From positions 558,001-622,000 of the forward strand of contig NZ_UGHR01000003.1 of assembly GCF_900451195.1 (NCBI RefSeq): 64,000 nucleotides of DNA. The letters are read 5' to 3'. Both the position numbers and the translations under genes were made by a program. This DNA is from Iodobacter fluviatilis (lineage in GTDB: Bacteria; Pseudomonadota; Gammaproteobacteria; Burkholderiales; Chitinibacteraceae). Below are positions 26,176 to 36,055 of this stretch, piece after piece. The stretch's first letter is position 1; each line of letters opens with the position of its first letter. Below the pieces are notes generated by a model that searched no databases, had not been told where the DNA came from, and was given only the letters and a program-made list of their open reading frames with translations.

Positions 26176-26793
26176 TTAATGAGTGAGCGGGGTAAAGGCA
26201 AGCGCTGCTCCCAGCCCAAGCAGGGCACTGCCGATGATTTTATTGAGCAGGCTTTGCCCACTAATCATGGCGGATCTTAAGGTTGGGTGAGAGAAAAACA
26301 GCGCCACCAGCGAAAACCAAACGCCGTGCGCTAGAGACATAAATAAGCCATAGGCAATTTGCTGCGTCAGTGGGGTGCTTGGGTTGATAACTTGGGTGTA
26401 GGTGCTCACTACAAAAAGCGTGGTTTTAGGGTTAAGCGCATTAGTTAGAAAGCCGTTTCTTAATGCAGCAAAAGGGCTTAAACCCGTATCAGCGCTTAAA
26501 TCTAAATTGAGCTTACTTTTGCTGGTAAAGGTTTTGTAGCCGATATAAATCAAGTAAAGAGCACCGGCTATTTTGATCACCGTAAACAATGCTGGCGATT
26601 GTGAAATGATTAGCCCCACTCCCAGCATGGTGTACATCACATGGATTTGTACGCCCAAGGCAATTCCTAGTGCGGCCAATAAACCGGCTTTTCGGCCATA
26701 GAGATAGCTGTTACGAGTGACCATTGCAAAATCAGCGCCGGGGCTGATAACGGCCAGAATGGTGATAAGAGCGACGGCAAAAATTTCATTCAT
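26176..26793 (-). CDS. LysE/RhtB-family amino acid exporter
   Basis: The 205-residue membrane protein has five to six helices and the family N-terminus ILAVISPGADFAMVTRNSYL YGRKAGLLAALGIALG. It exports an amino acid or derivative; the substrate is not predictable. It converges on puuR and is divergent from a LysR gene with a 118-bp spacer, which suggests control by that regulator. Confidence 0.9.
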   Translation of the reverse strand: MNEIFAVALITILAVISPGADFAMVTRNSYLYGRKAGLLAALGIALGVQIHVMYTMLGVGLIISQSPALFTVIKIAGALYLIYIGYKTFTSKSKLNLDLSADTGLSPFAALRNGFLTNALNPKTTLFVVSTYTQVINPSTPLTQQIAYGLFMSLAHGVWFSLVALFFSHPTLRSAMISGQSLLNKIIGSALLGLGAALAFTPLTH

Positions 26794-26911
26794 AGACTAG
26801 GCCTAAAGAAAGTTGAAAGTCAGTTTTGTGATTTATTCCTCTATTTTGGCTGTCTTGTTGTTTCAGTAAAATCGATTTATGCTCATGAAAATACATGAGA
26901 AAAAGTCAACT

Positions 26912-27826
26912 ATGAGCGCCAGAATCCCTTCACTCAATGCCTTGCGAGTCTTTGAGGCCGCAGCGCGTCATCTCAGCCTGATTCGTGCTTCAGAAGAGTT
27001 GTTTGTGACGCAGGGAGCGGTAAGCCGCCAGATTAAGCAGTTGGAAGAAAGCCTAGGTGTGTTGTTATTTGAGCGCCGTAATCGGGCGATTTTTTTGACC
27101 AGAGAAGGCGAGCTATTAAAAAACACCTGCCAGGAGATGCTGGCACAGCTGACACTTACATTGCAAAAACTCAAGGGAAATCCTTATGACAGACCCTTAG
27201 TGGTGTCGTGTGAGCCGACCATTGCCATGCGCTGGCTGATTCCTCGTTTAAGCGATTTTCATACTCGTTATCCGGCGATTCAGCTGCATTTATTTACGGC
27301 GGGTGGCGTGGTTGATTTTCAGGGTGGGCATATTGATTTAGCGATCAGGCGCAATGATTTCAACTGGGGAAAAGATTGTTACTCGGAAGAAATAGGGCAG
27401 GAAAAAGTGGGGCCGGTGTGCGTGCCTGAGCAGCTGCAAGGTGGGCAGATTCATCTTGAGCAGAGTCGCCTTTTACACACCCGTACTCGCCCAGATGCTT
27501 GGGCGCGTTGGGGTGTGCTGGCGCAGCAAGGGGTAACGAGTCATCAAAATTCATATTTTGAACATTTTTATTTAAGCCTGCAGGCTGCAACGGCAGGCCT
27601 AGGCGTGGCGATTGCTTCGGCCTATATGATAGAAGAAGAGCTAAAAAATGGCCGCCTGATTGCCCCCTATGGCTTGCTGCCCGATGGCTCCAGCTATGTT
27701 GTTTTGTCTGCAGAGCCCTTTGCTCAAGATGAACGGCGCTTGGTGTTTTTGGATTGGCTAAGGCAGGAGTTTCACAAATCAGATGAGATGTTGGCTTGTT
27801 TATTAGCGGGTATTGAGATGCCGTAA
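26912..27826 (+). CDS. LysR-type regulator (GcvA-like)
   Basis: The 304-residue protein starts MSARIPSLNALRVFEAAARH and has the winged helix-turn-helix (SLIRASEELFVTQGAVSRQI KQLEESLGVLLFER). The C-terminal sensor domain has the GcvA-type pattern (VVSCEPTIAMRWLIPRLSDF, IDLAIRRND). The frame is open 11 codons earlier to ATG 26879, but the family start fits 26912. It likely controls the divergent exporter. The target metabolite is unknown. Confidence 0.88.
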   Translation: MSARIPSLNALRVFEAAARHLSLIRASEELFVTQGAVSRQIKQLEESLGVLLFERRNRAIFLTREGELLKNTCQEMLAQLTLTLQKLKGNPYDRPLVVSCEPTIAMRWLIPRLSDFHTRYPAIQLHLFTAGGVVDFQGGHIDLAIRRNDFNWGKDCYSEEIGQEKVGPVCVPEQLQGGQIHLEQSRLLHTRTRPDAWARWGVLAQQGVTSHQNSYFEHFYLSLQAATAGLGVAIASAYMIEEELKNGRLIAPYGLLPDGSSYVVLSAEPFAQDERRLVFLDWLRQEFHKSDEMLACLLAGIEMP

Positions 27827-27864
27827 CGCATTGCGCTACGGCTTGGGGGCTAAAAGAATTAATC

Positions 27865-28794
27865 TCAACGGTAGCTTAGTTCGGTTGCCTGTATTGAAAC
27901 CCGCGTGCCTGCCGTGCCTTGCACAATGGCTTCGATATCATTGAGCGAACCGATGACCGCTACTTTGCCGGTATTGCGGGCAAATTCGCAGGCGGCTTGT
28001 ACCTTGGGCCCCATCGAGCCTGCGGCAAAGCCGAGACGTTCTAATTCATCAGGATGGGCGCTGGCGATGGCTTTTTGGGTGGGTTTGCCATAGTCAATAA
28101 ATGTGGCGCTGACATCGGTGGCAATCACCAGTAAGTCGGCGCTTAGCTCTTCTGCCAGTAAGGCGGAGCAGAGGTCTTTGTCGATAACCGCCTCAATGCC
28201 ATGCAATTTTCCTTCTTTATCGTAGCAAGTTGGAATCCCGCCGCCACCCGCGCAAATTACGATGGTGCCTTGCTCCAGCAGCCATTTTACCGGGCGAATT
28301 TCAAAAATTCGTTTAGGCCTTGGGCTGGCCACCACACGGCGGAATTTGTCGCCATCAGGCGCAATTGACCAGCCTTTTTCGCTAGCCAGTCTGTTAGCGT
28401 CTTCTTTGCTGTAAACCGGGCCGATGGGCTTGGTCGGGTTTTTAAAAGCAGGGTCGGCAGCGTCAACTTCTACCTGGGTCAGAATGGTGGCGAAAGGCGT
28501 TTCGACGGGTAGCAGATTGCCCAGCTCCTGCTCAATCATATAGCCGATCATGCCCTCGGTTTCGGCGCCTAATACATCCAGCGGATAGGGGCTGACCTGG
28601 CTGTAGGCGGCGTTTTGTAAGGCGAGCAGCCCCACTTGCGGGCCATTGCCATGGGCGATAACCAGCTCATTATTTGGGGCAACGCGGGCGATTTGTTTGG
28701 CGGCAATGATGACGTTTTCACGCTGATTATCAGCACTCATGGCTTCGCCTCGACGAAGCAGAGCATTGCCACCCAAGGCGATGACGATACGCAT
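27865..28794 (-). CDS. arcC: Carbamate kinase
   Basis: The 309-residue amino acid kinase begins [20 protein letters not shown] and has [49 protein letters not shown] and the C-terminal [13 protein letters not shown]. It converts carbamoyl phosphate and ADP to ATP, the energy step of the arginine deiminase pathway. The open frame runs to 29010, but the upstream part is translated repeat DNA; 28794 is the family start. It is the last gene of arcDABC, separated from arcB by 250 bp of repeats. Confidence 0.95.
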   Translation of the reverse strand: MRIVIALGGNALLRRGEAMSADNQRENVIIAAKQIARVAPNNELVIAHGNGPQVGLLALQNAAYSQVSPYPLDVLGAETEGMIGYMIEQELGNLLPVETPFATILTQVEVDAADPAFKNPTKPIGPVYSKEDANRLASEKGWSIAPDGDKFRRVVASPRPKRIFEIRPVKWLLEQGTIVICAGGGGIPTCYDKEGKLHGIEAVIDKDLCSALLAEELSADLLVIATDVSATFIDYGKPTQKAIASAHPDELERLGFAAGSMGPKVQAACEFARNTGKVAVIGSLNDIEAIVQGTAGTRVSIQATELSYR

Positions 28795-28831
28795 AATAAA
28801 TCCTTTATTGTTGTTTATACCGCAATTTTTA

Positions 28832-29022
28832 GTGCCTTCGGCACGTTGGTTTAGGAGCGGTAGCCACCGCTGGTATAAGTATCGGCACAACTTTTTGCCA
28901 ACAATTGCATGCCACACCTCCCCCTTTTTCAAAGGGGGGAATGCGCACAGCAACCTTTGCAAATATTTATGCACCGCGGGGTCGTGTTCTCTGGTGCCGA
29001 AGTGGTTCAAGATTTGGGTTTT
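28832..29022 (+). repeat. Chimeric repeat, copy E, in the arcB-arcC spacer
   Basis: The head GTGCCTTCGGCAC...GAGCGGTAGCCACCGC (28832-28871) belongs to the GTGCC family. The middle is replaced by half of a nested element (CCTCCCCCTTTTTCAAAGGGG, from 28917), and the end is the type 1 tail (GTGTTCTCTGG to GATTTGGGTTTT, about 28983-29022). It is antisense to the arc operon. Confidence 0.75.
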
Positions 29023-29044
29023 GCTATGCCCGCGTCAGGCAGAA

Positions 29045-30055
29045 TCAGATATCCCCCAAGGTTGAAACCAGAATGGCTTTGATCGTGTGCATGCGGTTTT
29101 CTGCCTGCTCGAAGGCGATGTTGGCTGGGGATTCGAACACTTCTTCGGTGACTTCTACGCCGTTGGCGAGGAAGGGGTATTGTTCGGCGATTTGCTTGCC
29201 CATTTTGGTGTCGCTATTGTGAAAAGCAGGCAGGCAGTGCATAAATTTGGTGCGCGGGTTGCCGGAGGCTTTCATCATGGCACTGTTGACCTGATAGGGC
29301 AGCAGTTGTTTGATCCGCTCTGCCCATGCTTCAACCGGCTCGCCCATTGATACCCAGACATCGGTGTGGATAAAATCGACGCCTTTTACGGCTTCTAGCG
29401 GGTCTTCGGTTAGCGTGATGCGCGCGCCGGATTCAGTTGCAAATTGCTGGCACTGGGCGACGAAATCTTCGTGTGGCCAGAGTGCTTTGGGTGCTGCAAC
29501 GCGCACATCCATACCCAGTTTTGCGCCGATCAGTAGCAGCGAATTGCCCATATTATTACGGGCGTCGCCTAGGTAGGCGTAGCTGATATCGTGCAGCGGC
29601 TTGTCGCTGTGTTCGCGCATGGTCAGCACATCGGCCAGCATTTGGGTGGGGTGATATTCGTCGGTCAGGCCGTTAAAGACCGGCACATCGGCAAAGGCGG
29701 CCAGCTCTTCAACAATTTCCTGGCTATAGCCACGATATTCGATGGCATCGTAAAGCCGCCCAAGCACGCGGGCGGTGTCTTTCATGCTTTCTTTGTGACC
29801 AATCTGTGATGAGCTTGGGTCGATATAGGTGACGTTTGCGCCCTGATCGTAAGCGGCTACTTCAAAGGAGCAGCGGGTGCGGGTAGAGGTTTTTTCAAAA
29901 ATCAGCGCGATGTTTTTGCGTTTTAGATGCTGCTGTTCGGTTCCAGTGTATTTAGCGCGCTTCAGATCCCGGGATAAATCCAGCAGATAGCGCAGTTCAC
30001 GTTGGGTGTGATGCATCAGGCTAAGCAGATTACGGTTATGCATATTGAAGGACAT
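29045..30055 (-). CDS. arcB: Ornithine carbamoyltransferase, catabolic
   Basis: The 336-residue protein begins [20 protein letters not shown]. It has the carbamoyl phosphate motif [13 protein letters not shown] (about 53-65), [23 protein letters not shown] and the ornithine-site [15 protein letters not shown]. It splits citrulline to ornithine and carbamoyl phosphate; operon context marks it as the catabolic enzyme. The frame is open to 30247 through a repeat, but 30055 fits the family. The spacer to arcA is unusually long (475 bp) because of an inserted repeat. Confidence 0.94.
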   Translation of the reverse strand: MSFNMHNRNLLSLMHHTQRELRYLLDLSRDLKRAKYTGTEQQHLKRKNIALIFEKTSTRTRCSFEVAAYDQGANVTYIDPSSSQIGHKESMKDTARVLGRLYDAIEYRGYSQEIVEELAAFADVPVFNGLTDEYHPTQMLADVLTMREHSDKPLHDISYAYLGDARNNMGNSLLLIGAKLGMDVRVAAPKALWPHEDFVAQCQQFATESGARITLTEDPLEAVKGVDFIHTDVWVSMGEPVEAWAERIKQLLPYQVNSAMMKASGNPRTKFMHCLPAFHNSDTKMGKQIAEQYPFLANGVEVTEEVFESPANIAFEQAENRMHTIKAILVSTLGDI

Positions 30056-30148
30056 GATTTTCTCCAGCAAACGAAAGAAATACAAAAGAACCTGGCGGTA
30101 TTGGGATTCCGCTGATTTCCTATGAGCAAAGCAAAAAAGATCGTTTAA

Positions 30149-30514
30149 GTGCCTTTGGCACGTTGGTTTAGGTGCGGGATTCCCCCGCGTGGGACTCCCT
30201 TTCTTGAACGGCCAAGAAAGGAAGCAAAACCGCAACCTCGAGAGCACGAAGGCTCCTTCTGCGGTCCAATCGAGTCGGCGGCGGGCGGGATCAGCTCGTT
30301 CCTCGCTCCCTGGCCGAAACCCCGCCCCGCTTGTTCCTCGCTACGGCGTGTTTCAAGGGGAGGGTAAAAGCCCCGTGCTACTAGCCGCGATGTGAATCCT
30401 AATTGCTGGGTTTTAAAATACTTAAAACTTACAAAACAATTTAATTCAAGCCTTGGTTTTCTCCGTGAAACTCCGTGTTCTCTGCGCCCTCCGTGGTTCA
30501 AGATTTGGGTTTTC
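30149..30514 (+). repeat. Dispersed GTGCC repeat, copy F, full length with type 1 tail
   Basis: Head GTGCCTTTGGCAC (30149), central hairpin TTTCTTGAACGGCCAAGAAA (30201-30220), CTGCGGTCCAATCGAG and end GGGGAGGGTAAAAGCCCC (about 30357-30374). The linker ACAATTTAATTCAAGCCT (about 30436-30453) and tail TTTTCTCCGTGAAACTCCGT through GATTTGGGTTTT (30457-30513) follow. It fills the arcA-arcB spacer, antisense to the operon. It is the best reference copy for the composite. Confidence 0.9.
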
Positions 30515-30530
30515 TAAAAACTCCCAACAA

Positions 30531-31787
30531 TCAGTAATCAACCGGATCACGAATAATTGGGCAGGTCATGCAGTGGCCACCGCCTCGGCCTCGGCCTAGT
30601 TCGGCGGAGCTGATGGTGATGACTTCTACGCCGGCTTTACGCAGCAGGGTGTTGGTGTGGATATTGCGGTCGTAAGCTAAGACCACCCCGGGTTGCAGGG
30701 CGACGACGTTGTTGCCGTCGTCCCATTGTTCGCGTTCGGCTTCGAATGAATTGCCGCCGGTTTGCACTACGCGCAGGGCAGGTAATTTGAGCGCTTCGGC
30801 AACAACATCCAGGAAGGGTTTACTTTCGCGGCGCAGGTCGATGCCGTTGGGTTTGCTTTCGTCCGGACGCAGGCTGAAGGCAACGATTTGTTTGACCACT
30901 TCAGGAAAGATGGTGACCAAATCTCGATCGCAGAAGCTAAATACGGTGTCGAGATGCATGGCAGAGCGGGATTTTGGCAGGGCGGCCACGATCACTCTTT
31001 CGGCAGCACCGGCTTTAAATAAAGACATCGCTACCTGGCCGATGGCTTGATGCGAGGTACGCTCGCCCATACCAATCAAGACTACACCGTTGCCAATTGG
31101 CATGACATCGCCGCCTTCCAGCGTGGCGCTGCCATGATCGACATCGGGGTCTCCCCACCAGACTTTGACATCGGCGGCGGCAAAATCGGGGTGAAACTTA
31201 TAAATAGCAGTAACAAGCAGTGTTTCTTGTCGTCGTGCCGGCCAATACATCGGGTTGAGCGTTACGCCACCGTAAATCCAGCAGGTGGTATCACGGGTAA
31301 ATTGGGTATTCGGCAGCGGTGGCAGGATAAAACTGGCATTGCCAAAGTTTTCACGGAAGATGCTCAGCACTTCAGATGGGGTTTCTACTGGCAAATCAGG
31401 AGCAACCACTCCGCCCATCAAGTATTCGGCCAGATGGCGGGGCTCTAATGAATCCAGCCAGCTGCGTACTTCATCTAGTAAACCAATCCCGACCAAATCT
31501 GCGGTGATTTTACGATCGAGTATCCATTTTTTGGCTTCAGGAATCGCCACGGTGGTGGTCAGCAGATTATGCATTTCTATCACGTCGACACCGCGTTCAC
31601 GCATCTTGGATACGAAGTCAAAGTGATCACGCTTGGCTTGGCTTACCCACAGCACATCGTCAAATAATAAAGAATCACAGTTATTGGGGGTGAGCCGCAT
31701 ATGGGCCAGCCCTGGCGAGCAAACCATTACACGTCTTAACATGCCAACTTCAGAGTGAACGCCTAGTTTTAGATTTTCGGTACTCAT
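30531..31787 (-). CDS. arcA: Arginine deiminase
   Basis: The 418-residue protein has [39 protein letters not shown] (substrate Arg/Asp region), [23 protein letters not shown] and the C-terminal catalytic cysteine in [18 protein letters not shown]. It converts arginine to citrulline and ammonia. GGAG sits 7 nt before the ATG at 31787; a GTG one codon earlier is in frame. The gene follows arcD by only 13 nt, so the two are co-transcribed. Confidence 0.96.
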   Translation of the reverse strand: MSTENLKLGVHSEVGMLRRVMVCSPGLAHMRLTPNNCDSLLFDDVLWVSQAKRDHFDFVSKMRERGVDVIEMHNLLTTTVAIPEAKKWILDRKITADLVGIGLLDEVRSWLDSLEPRHLAEYLMGGVVAPDLPVETPSEVLSIFRENFGNASFILPPLPNTQFTRDTTCWIYGGVTLNPMYWPARRQETLLVTAIYKFHPDFAAADVKVWWGDPDVDHGSATLEGGDVMPIGNGVVLIGMGERTSHQAIGQVAMSLFKAGAAERVIVAALPKSRSAMHLDTVFSFCDRDLVTIFPEVVKQIVAFSLRPDESKPNGIDLRRESKPFLDVVAEALKLPALRVVQTGGNSFEAEREQWDDGNNVVALQPGVVLAYDRNIHTNTLLRKAGVEVITISSAELGRGRGGGHCMTCPIIRDPVDY

Positions 31788-31800
31788 CACATAGCTCCAG

Positions 31801-33228
31801 TTAAAGCTTTAGAAATCCGGTGTAAAGGCCGTAACTTGCCGCAATGGCCCCGATTACAGCGGCTGCAAAAATAAACTTTTCGATGGTGGTAAAAACAATC
31901 TGCCCGCTTTCTTTACGCGCCTTGGTATAAAGAATGGCGCCGGGTGCATACAGCAGGGCGGATAGCAGCAAGAATTGCACCCCTGCTGCGTAAATCAGCC
32001 ACATGCTGTAGAGCGCAGCCACTACGGAAATAATTAAGTCTCTATTGCGATTGCCTCCATGCTCTGCATAGCCATCGCCCTTATAAGCCACCATCACGCC
32101 ATAAGCGGTAGATAAGAAGTAGGGCACTAAAATCATCGAGGTGGCGAGCAGCAGCAGGCTGGTATAGGTGCTGGCGGCAAACAAAGTAATAATCAGAAAG
32201 AATTGCACTGCGCCGTTAGATAACCAAAGTGCATTGGCTGGCACGCCATTGGCGTTTTCTTTATGTAAGAAGCTGGGCATGGTCTGATCGCGGGAAGCAG
32301 AAAACAGAATCTCGGCGCAAAGCAATGTCCATGAAAGCAAAGCACCCAGTAGCGAAATCACCAGCCCTATCGAGATAAACACCGCACCCCAGTGGCCAAC
32401 AATATGCTCCAGCACATAGGCCATGGATGGGTTTTTCAGCCCTGCTAATTCTGGCTGGCTCATCACCCCAAGTGACAATACATTCACCAGCACCAAGAGC
32501 AGCAGGGTACTGAGAAAACCAATCACGGTAGCGCGGCCTACATCTGCGCGTTTTTCGGCACGGGCAGAGTAAACACTTGCGCCTTCAATACCGATAAACA
32601 CCCAAACGGTGACCAGCATCATATTGCGTACCTGATCCATCACGCTGCCCAGCTTGATATTGCCCCTGCCCCAAAAGTCGGTGGTGAACACATCCAGCTT
32701 AAAAGCCACGGCGGCCAAGATAATAAACATCAGTAGCGGCACAATCTTGGCCACAGTGGTGACCTGGTTAATAAACGCAGCCTCTTTTACCCCGCGCAAT
32801 ACTAAAAAGTGCACTGACCAAAGCAAAATGGATGCGCCGATGATGGCCGGTACGGTATTGCCATCGCCAAACATGGGGAAGAAATAACCCAATGTGCCAA
32901 ACAGCAAAACAAAGTAGCTGACATTGCCCAGAAAGGCGCTAATCCAATAGCCCCACGCTGATGAAAACCCCATGTAATTACCAAAGCCTGCTTTGGCATA
33001 GGCATATACACCGGCGTCTAATTCTGGTTTTTGGTTGGCAAGGGTCTGAAATACAAAGGCCAGCATTAGCATCCCCACCGCCGTGATAGCCCAACCTATC
33101 AGCGTGGCTCCCGCACCGGCGCTTTGCGCCATATTTTGTGGCAGAGAAAAAATCCCCCCGCCAATCATTGATCCGACCACCATCGCGGTGAGCGCGGTCA
33201 GTCTTAGCTTATGGGACGATTGCGTCAT
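31801..33228 (-). CDS. arcD: Arginine/ornithine antiporter
   Basis: The 475-residue APC-family transporter has about 12 helices, starts [32 protein letters not shown] (helix 1 with the GSMIGGGIF substrate loop) and contains [20 protein letters not shown] in helix 6-7. It exchanges extracellular arginine for ornithine without energy cost. It leads the arcDABC operon, which provides ATP when oxygen is low. The promoter lies in the 1.5-kb spacer upstream; no unambiguous Anr/FNR site was found close to the start. Confidence 0.94.
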   Translation of the reverse strand: MTQSSHKLRLTALTAMVVGSMIGGGIFSLPQNMAQSAGAGATLIGWAITAVGMLMLAFVFQTLANQKPELDAGVYAYAKAGFGNYMGFSSAWGYWISAFLGNVSYFVLLFGTLGYFFPMFGDGNTVPAIIGASILLWSVHFLVLRGVKEAAFINQVTTVAKIVPLLMFIILAAVAFKLDVFTTDFWGRGNIKLGSVMDQVRNMMLVTVWVFIGIEGASVYSARAEKRADVGRATVIGFLSTLLLLVLVNVLSLGVMSQPELAGLKNPSMAYVLEHIVGHWGAVFISIGLVISLLGALLSWTLLCAEILFSASRDQTMPSFLHKENANGVPANALWLSNGAVQFFLIITLFAASTYTSLLLLATSMILVPYFLSTAYGVMVAYKGDGYAEHGGNRNRDLIISVVAALYSMWLIYAAGVQFLLLSALLYAPGAILYTKARKESGQIVFTTIEKFIFAAAVIGAIAASYGLYTGFLKL

Positions 33229-33540
33229 GATTAGAGCCCTCGGTGCAAAATGAGATAAACGCTACTTTTACTGGCTTTACGCCCAATTTTGTAAGTAATG
33301 GAGATGCTGAAACAAAGGCATTCTCTATGTGTTGTAAGCTTGTTCTTTTTAGGTTTGAGCATGGTTCACAGCAGTAGGTGTTTGTAGTCTGTTCTTTTCT
33401 GACTACATGTTTTTTGATGAAAAACAAAATTGATATTCTTTGGCTGATTGATGTTTTCCCTGGAAAAATAAAATGCATAGCAATCATGGTCTTAGTGGTT
33501 TTGATCTGTTTTTATTGAAATGAAAAAATATTATTTTGCT

Positions 33541-33558
33541 TTGTTTTTATAAAAACAA
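33541..33558. promoter_or_regulatory. Perfect 18-bp palindrome upstream of arcD
   Basis: TTGTTTTTATAAAAACAA reads the same on both strands, about 310 bp before arcD. A second perfect palindrome, GTAAAAATTTTTAC, follows at 33573-33586. The spacing (centres about 30 bp, three helical turns) suggests paired operator sites, but no known regulator is matched. Confidence 0.35.
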
Positions 33559-34074
33559 TTGAAATGCATTTGGTAAAAATTTTTACAAAACAGCGTATAA
33601 ACAATGACTTAGCTATCATTTTTTGATTTTTGTTAATGGAAATGTAGCTGGGGATATTTTAAACGGCACCATGCAATACAGTGTTGTAGTTATTAGTAGC
33701 ATCAATCTTTGAGAATAGACAATGTATAAGTGAATATGGGCATAGGTACTTTTACGTTGTTAATATCATTCGTGTAGTTTTGTATTTTTAGTTACGTATT
33801 TTTATGGATGACAAGAAAAAGCGGCTCTCTTCTTCTCCCCTGCAGGTAGGGCTGTATTAGTCATTTCCTGACAAGCATTCTGATGAAATTAGGGGTGTTT
33901 TTCTACGGATATTGTAAGTATTCGAAGGTCTGGTCGCTTATGAGACTTGCCTATGGAAGAGCGTATTTATAGCCTGATCGTGCGGGAATACTTTAAAAAG
34001 CCCGGGGCTTAGCTGCATTGAAATAAGCAAACTAGCCATTGGCTGGATATGGGGGCTGGCGTGCTGAAGTGAAC

Positions 34075-34107
34075 AGCATGCGTGCTGCAGAATAAGCATG
34101 CTTTTTT
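34075..34107 (+). terminator. Terminator-like hairpin without an upstream gene
   Basis: AGCATGC (34075-34081) and GCATGCT (34096-34102) form a 7-bp stem followed by six T residues. No plus-strand gene precedes it, so it may end a small RNA. Confidence 0.35.
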
Positions 34108-34582
34108 GTCTGTGCTGTAAAAGCAGCATACAAAATGAAAATTTTCCGTTCAGGAAATGGGGCTCAGCCAAACAGCAGTAGTGAGTTGTAAATAGCTTTG
34201 GCATGGAGCAAAAGGTGTTTCTTTGTTTATAAACTGGCGTACTGGCTTATTTTTTGGGCAGTTTATACTCTTTTTGATGTAAATGCTTACGGCATAATTA
34301 CAAATACTTTTGTTAATCTTTTGTTAAATTTTCGTTGTATTTACAACAAGTCCATTTCTTGTGTTTACAATCATCACGTTGTTGTTCTACATTCTCACTT
34401 CATTAGTTAATTCTAACGTAATAAAAGTGAAGCTTTGCCCGGAAATTTACACATTTGCACCAAGATGCAAAGTCAAATGAAATAAACCACAACCCATATT
34501 GGGTAAATAAAAGCCGCAATTTTTTTCGGCTGAGTGGTATTGCTGCGCCTGATGTTATTGCAATTATTGTTGCCAGAATATG

Positions 34583-34598
34583 AATGATCCAGATCATT
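34583..34598. promoter_or_regulatory. FNR/Anr-like palindrome upstream of vioA
   Basis: AATGATCCAGATCATT is a perfect 7-bp inverted repeat with a 2-nt spacer. It matches the FNR consensus TTGAT-N4-ATCAA at 8 of 10 positions. Its centre lies about 127 bp before the vioA start. Binding is not shown. Confidence 0.4.
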
Positions 34599-34717
34599 GG
34601 ACTTTGTACATATGACGTAATTGAATTTTAACATTTTCCTTTTGTGGCATAGCTCTGAGTATTTTATTAAATACGAAAGATAAATATTCCTTTTGATTTA
34701 CATTGAGGTATTTGACT

Positions 34718-35998
34718 GTGTTAAACAACAAAGTAATCTCTATAGTAGGTGCCGGGATATCAGGGCTAAGCTGTGCTTTAAAATTAGCGGGTTCAAAGCT
34801 AAGCAAAGGCTATACGATACGCATTTTTGAAAACGGGGAAAGAACAGGGGGCAGGGCTCATTCAATTAAAGTGAATGATTTCAGCATAGACCTTGGAGCT
34901 GGGCGGTTTTCGCCTGTTTTGCATCCGAATGTTTCCAAACTTGTGAATGAGCTGGCAGAGAAAACAGAAGTTTTTCCTTTTACAAAAATTGTATGTCCTC
35001 ATCCGCAGCACAATGGCTTAAAAGAAATACTCGCGCAATTAAAGCCAAAAATTGTCAGTAGTTACAATGAATCCTTTTTTCAATTTCTGTGCAATCATCT
35101 AGGAAATGAAAAATCCCATGCCATTATTAATGGCCTAGGTTATGACTCGCTGTATTTGCCCCAAATCTCACCTGAAATTGCATACGATATTATTGAAAAG
35201 CACCCGGAAATTCAGTGCTTTTCAGAAAATGCAGGTTATGAGTGGTTTAATCTAGTCGATGGTTTTGCTGCGCTGGTAAAAAGCTTATATGAAAGAGCTG
35301 CCATACTAGGGGTTGAGTTTCATTTCGAACATCAATTAGTTAGCCTGCAGACAAAATCAAATAGCACCTTGCTTGAATTTTCTGGCCGCGATCAGCAGGA
35401 AATCTGGCATAACAGCAACTACACTGTATTGGCGCTCCCGCCTACGGCTATGGCCTCGCTTGATCTGGATTTTCCTAGCCACTGGAGTGATTTTACCTAC
35501 GGATCTATTCCCTTATTTAAAGGTTTTATATTCTTTGATCACCCCTGGTGGCAGGATTACGATTTAGAAAACAAAGTTACAATTATAGATAATCCATTAA
35601 GAAAATTATATTTCAAAAGTGATAAATATATATTCTTTTATACAGACAGTGCCTATGCAGATTTTTGGCATGAAGAAACAAAGAAAAGTGATGCTGAATA
35701 TATAAATACGGTGATGAATTTAATTAGTATGGCATTAAATATTCCAATTAATGAACTGCCATGGCCGGTAGCAAATAAATTTAAATACTGGCCCAGTGGT
35801 GTTGAATTTGCCATAGAAACTTCGCCAGAACACCCCCCTGTTTTATCAAAAAATAATGGCACAATTATTGCCGCATCTGATGCATATACACCCCATTGTG
35901 GCTGGATGGAGGGCGGCATTCTTGCGGGCCGGAATGCGGCAGATTATCTGTTAAAGCAATTAGAAAAAACAGGAGTGGCAGAGGTGGAAATAAATTAA
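34718..35998 (+). CDS. vioA: L-tryptophan oxidase VioA
   Basis: The 426-residue flavoenzyme has the FAD motif ISIVGAGISGLSCALKLAGS near the N-terminus, ERTGGRAHSIKVNDFSIDLG AGRFSP, and the C-terminal DAYTPHCGWMEGGILAGRNA flavin segment. It closely follows VioA of Chromobacterium violaceum as I recall it (418 residues). It oxidises L-Trp to the imine of indole-3-pyruvate. The start is GTG at 34718 with GAGG 9 nt upstream (34705-34708); TTG 34703 opens the frame but overlaps that site. First gene of the operon, with visibly lower G+C than the arc genes. Confidence 0.95.
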   Translation: MLNNKVISIVGAGISGLSCALKLAGSKLSKGYTIRIFENGERTGGRAHSIKVNDFSIDLGAGRFSPVLHPNVSKLVNELAEKTEVFPFTKIVCPHPQHNGLKEILAQLKPKIVSSYNESFFQFLCNHLGNEKSHAIINGLGYDSLYLPQISPEIAYDIIEKHPEIQCFSENAGYEWFNLVDGFAALVKSLYERAAILGVEFHFEHQLVSLQTKSNSTLLEFSGRDQQEIWHNSNYTVLALPPTAMASLDLDFPSHWSDFTYGSIPLFKGFIFFDHPWWQDYDLENKVTIIDNPLRKLYFKSDKYIFFYTDSAYADFWHEETKKSDAEYINTVMNLISMALNIPINELPWPVANKFKYWPSGVEFAIETSPEHPPVLSKNNGTIIAASDAYTPHCGWMEGGILAGRNAADYLLKQLEKTGVAEVEIN

Positions 35999-36055
35999 TT
36001 TCACAGCTGCTGCTGGATATCCCTTTTTTTCATTTCTGACAGGTATATATATTTA

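Larger units (their letters stand above)
33229..34717. other. Long A+T-rich spacer between arcD and vioA
   Basis: About 1.5 kb with no convincing protein gene; the frames at 33938-34204 (minus) and 34403-34597 (minus) look random. It must hold the divergent promoters of arcD and vioA. Visible structure: perfect palindromes at 33541-33558 and 33573-33586, a terminator-like hairpin at 34075-34107, ACCCATATTGGGT near 34492 and an FNR-like palindrome at 34583-34598. No CviR-type box (CTGxCC-N4-GGxCAG) was seen. Confidence 0.6.

Noticed and set aside
27865..29010. Longer carbamate kinase with a 72-residue N-terminal extension
   Set aside because: The extension is the translated arcB-arcC repeat; the family start [13 protein letters not shown] lies at 28794.
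33938..34204. 88-residue minus-strand frame in the arcD-vioA spacer
   Set aside because: Composition looks random (Cys/His/Gln-rich), with no recognisable motif or ribosome site; its strand carries no partner.
34583..34598. CviR/LuxR-type box or Fur box upstream of vioA
   Set aside because: The palindrome lacks the CTG..CAG ends of CviR sites and fits the 19-bp Fur consensus poorly; FNR-like is the better match.
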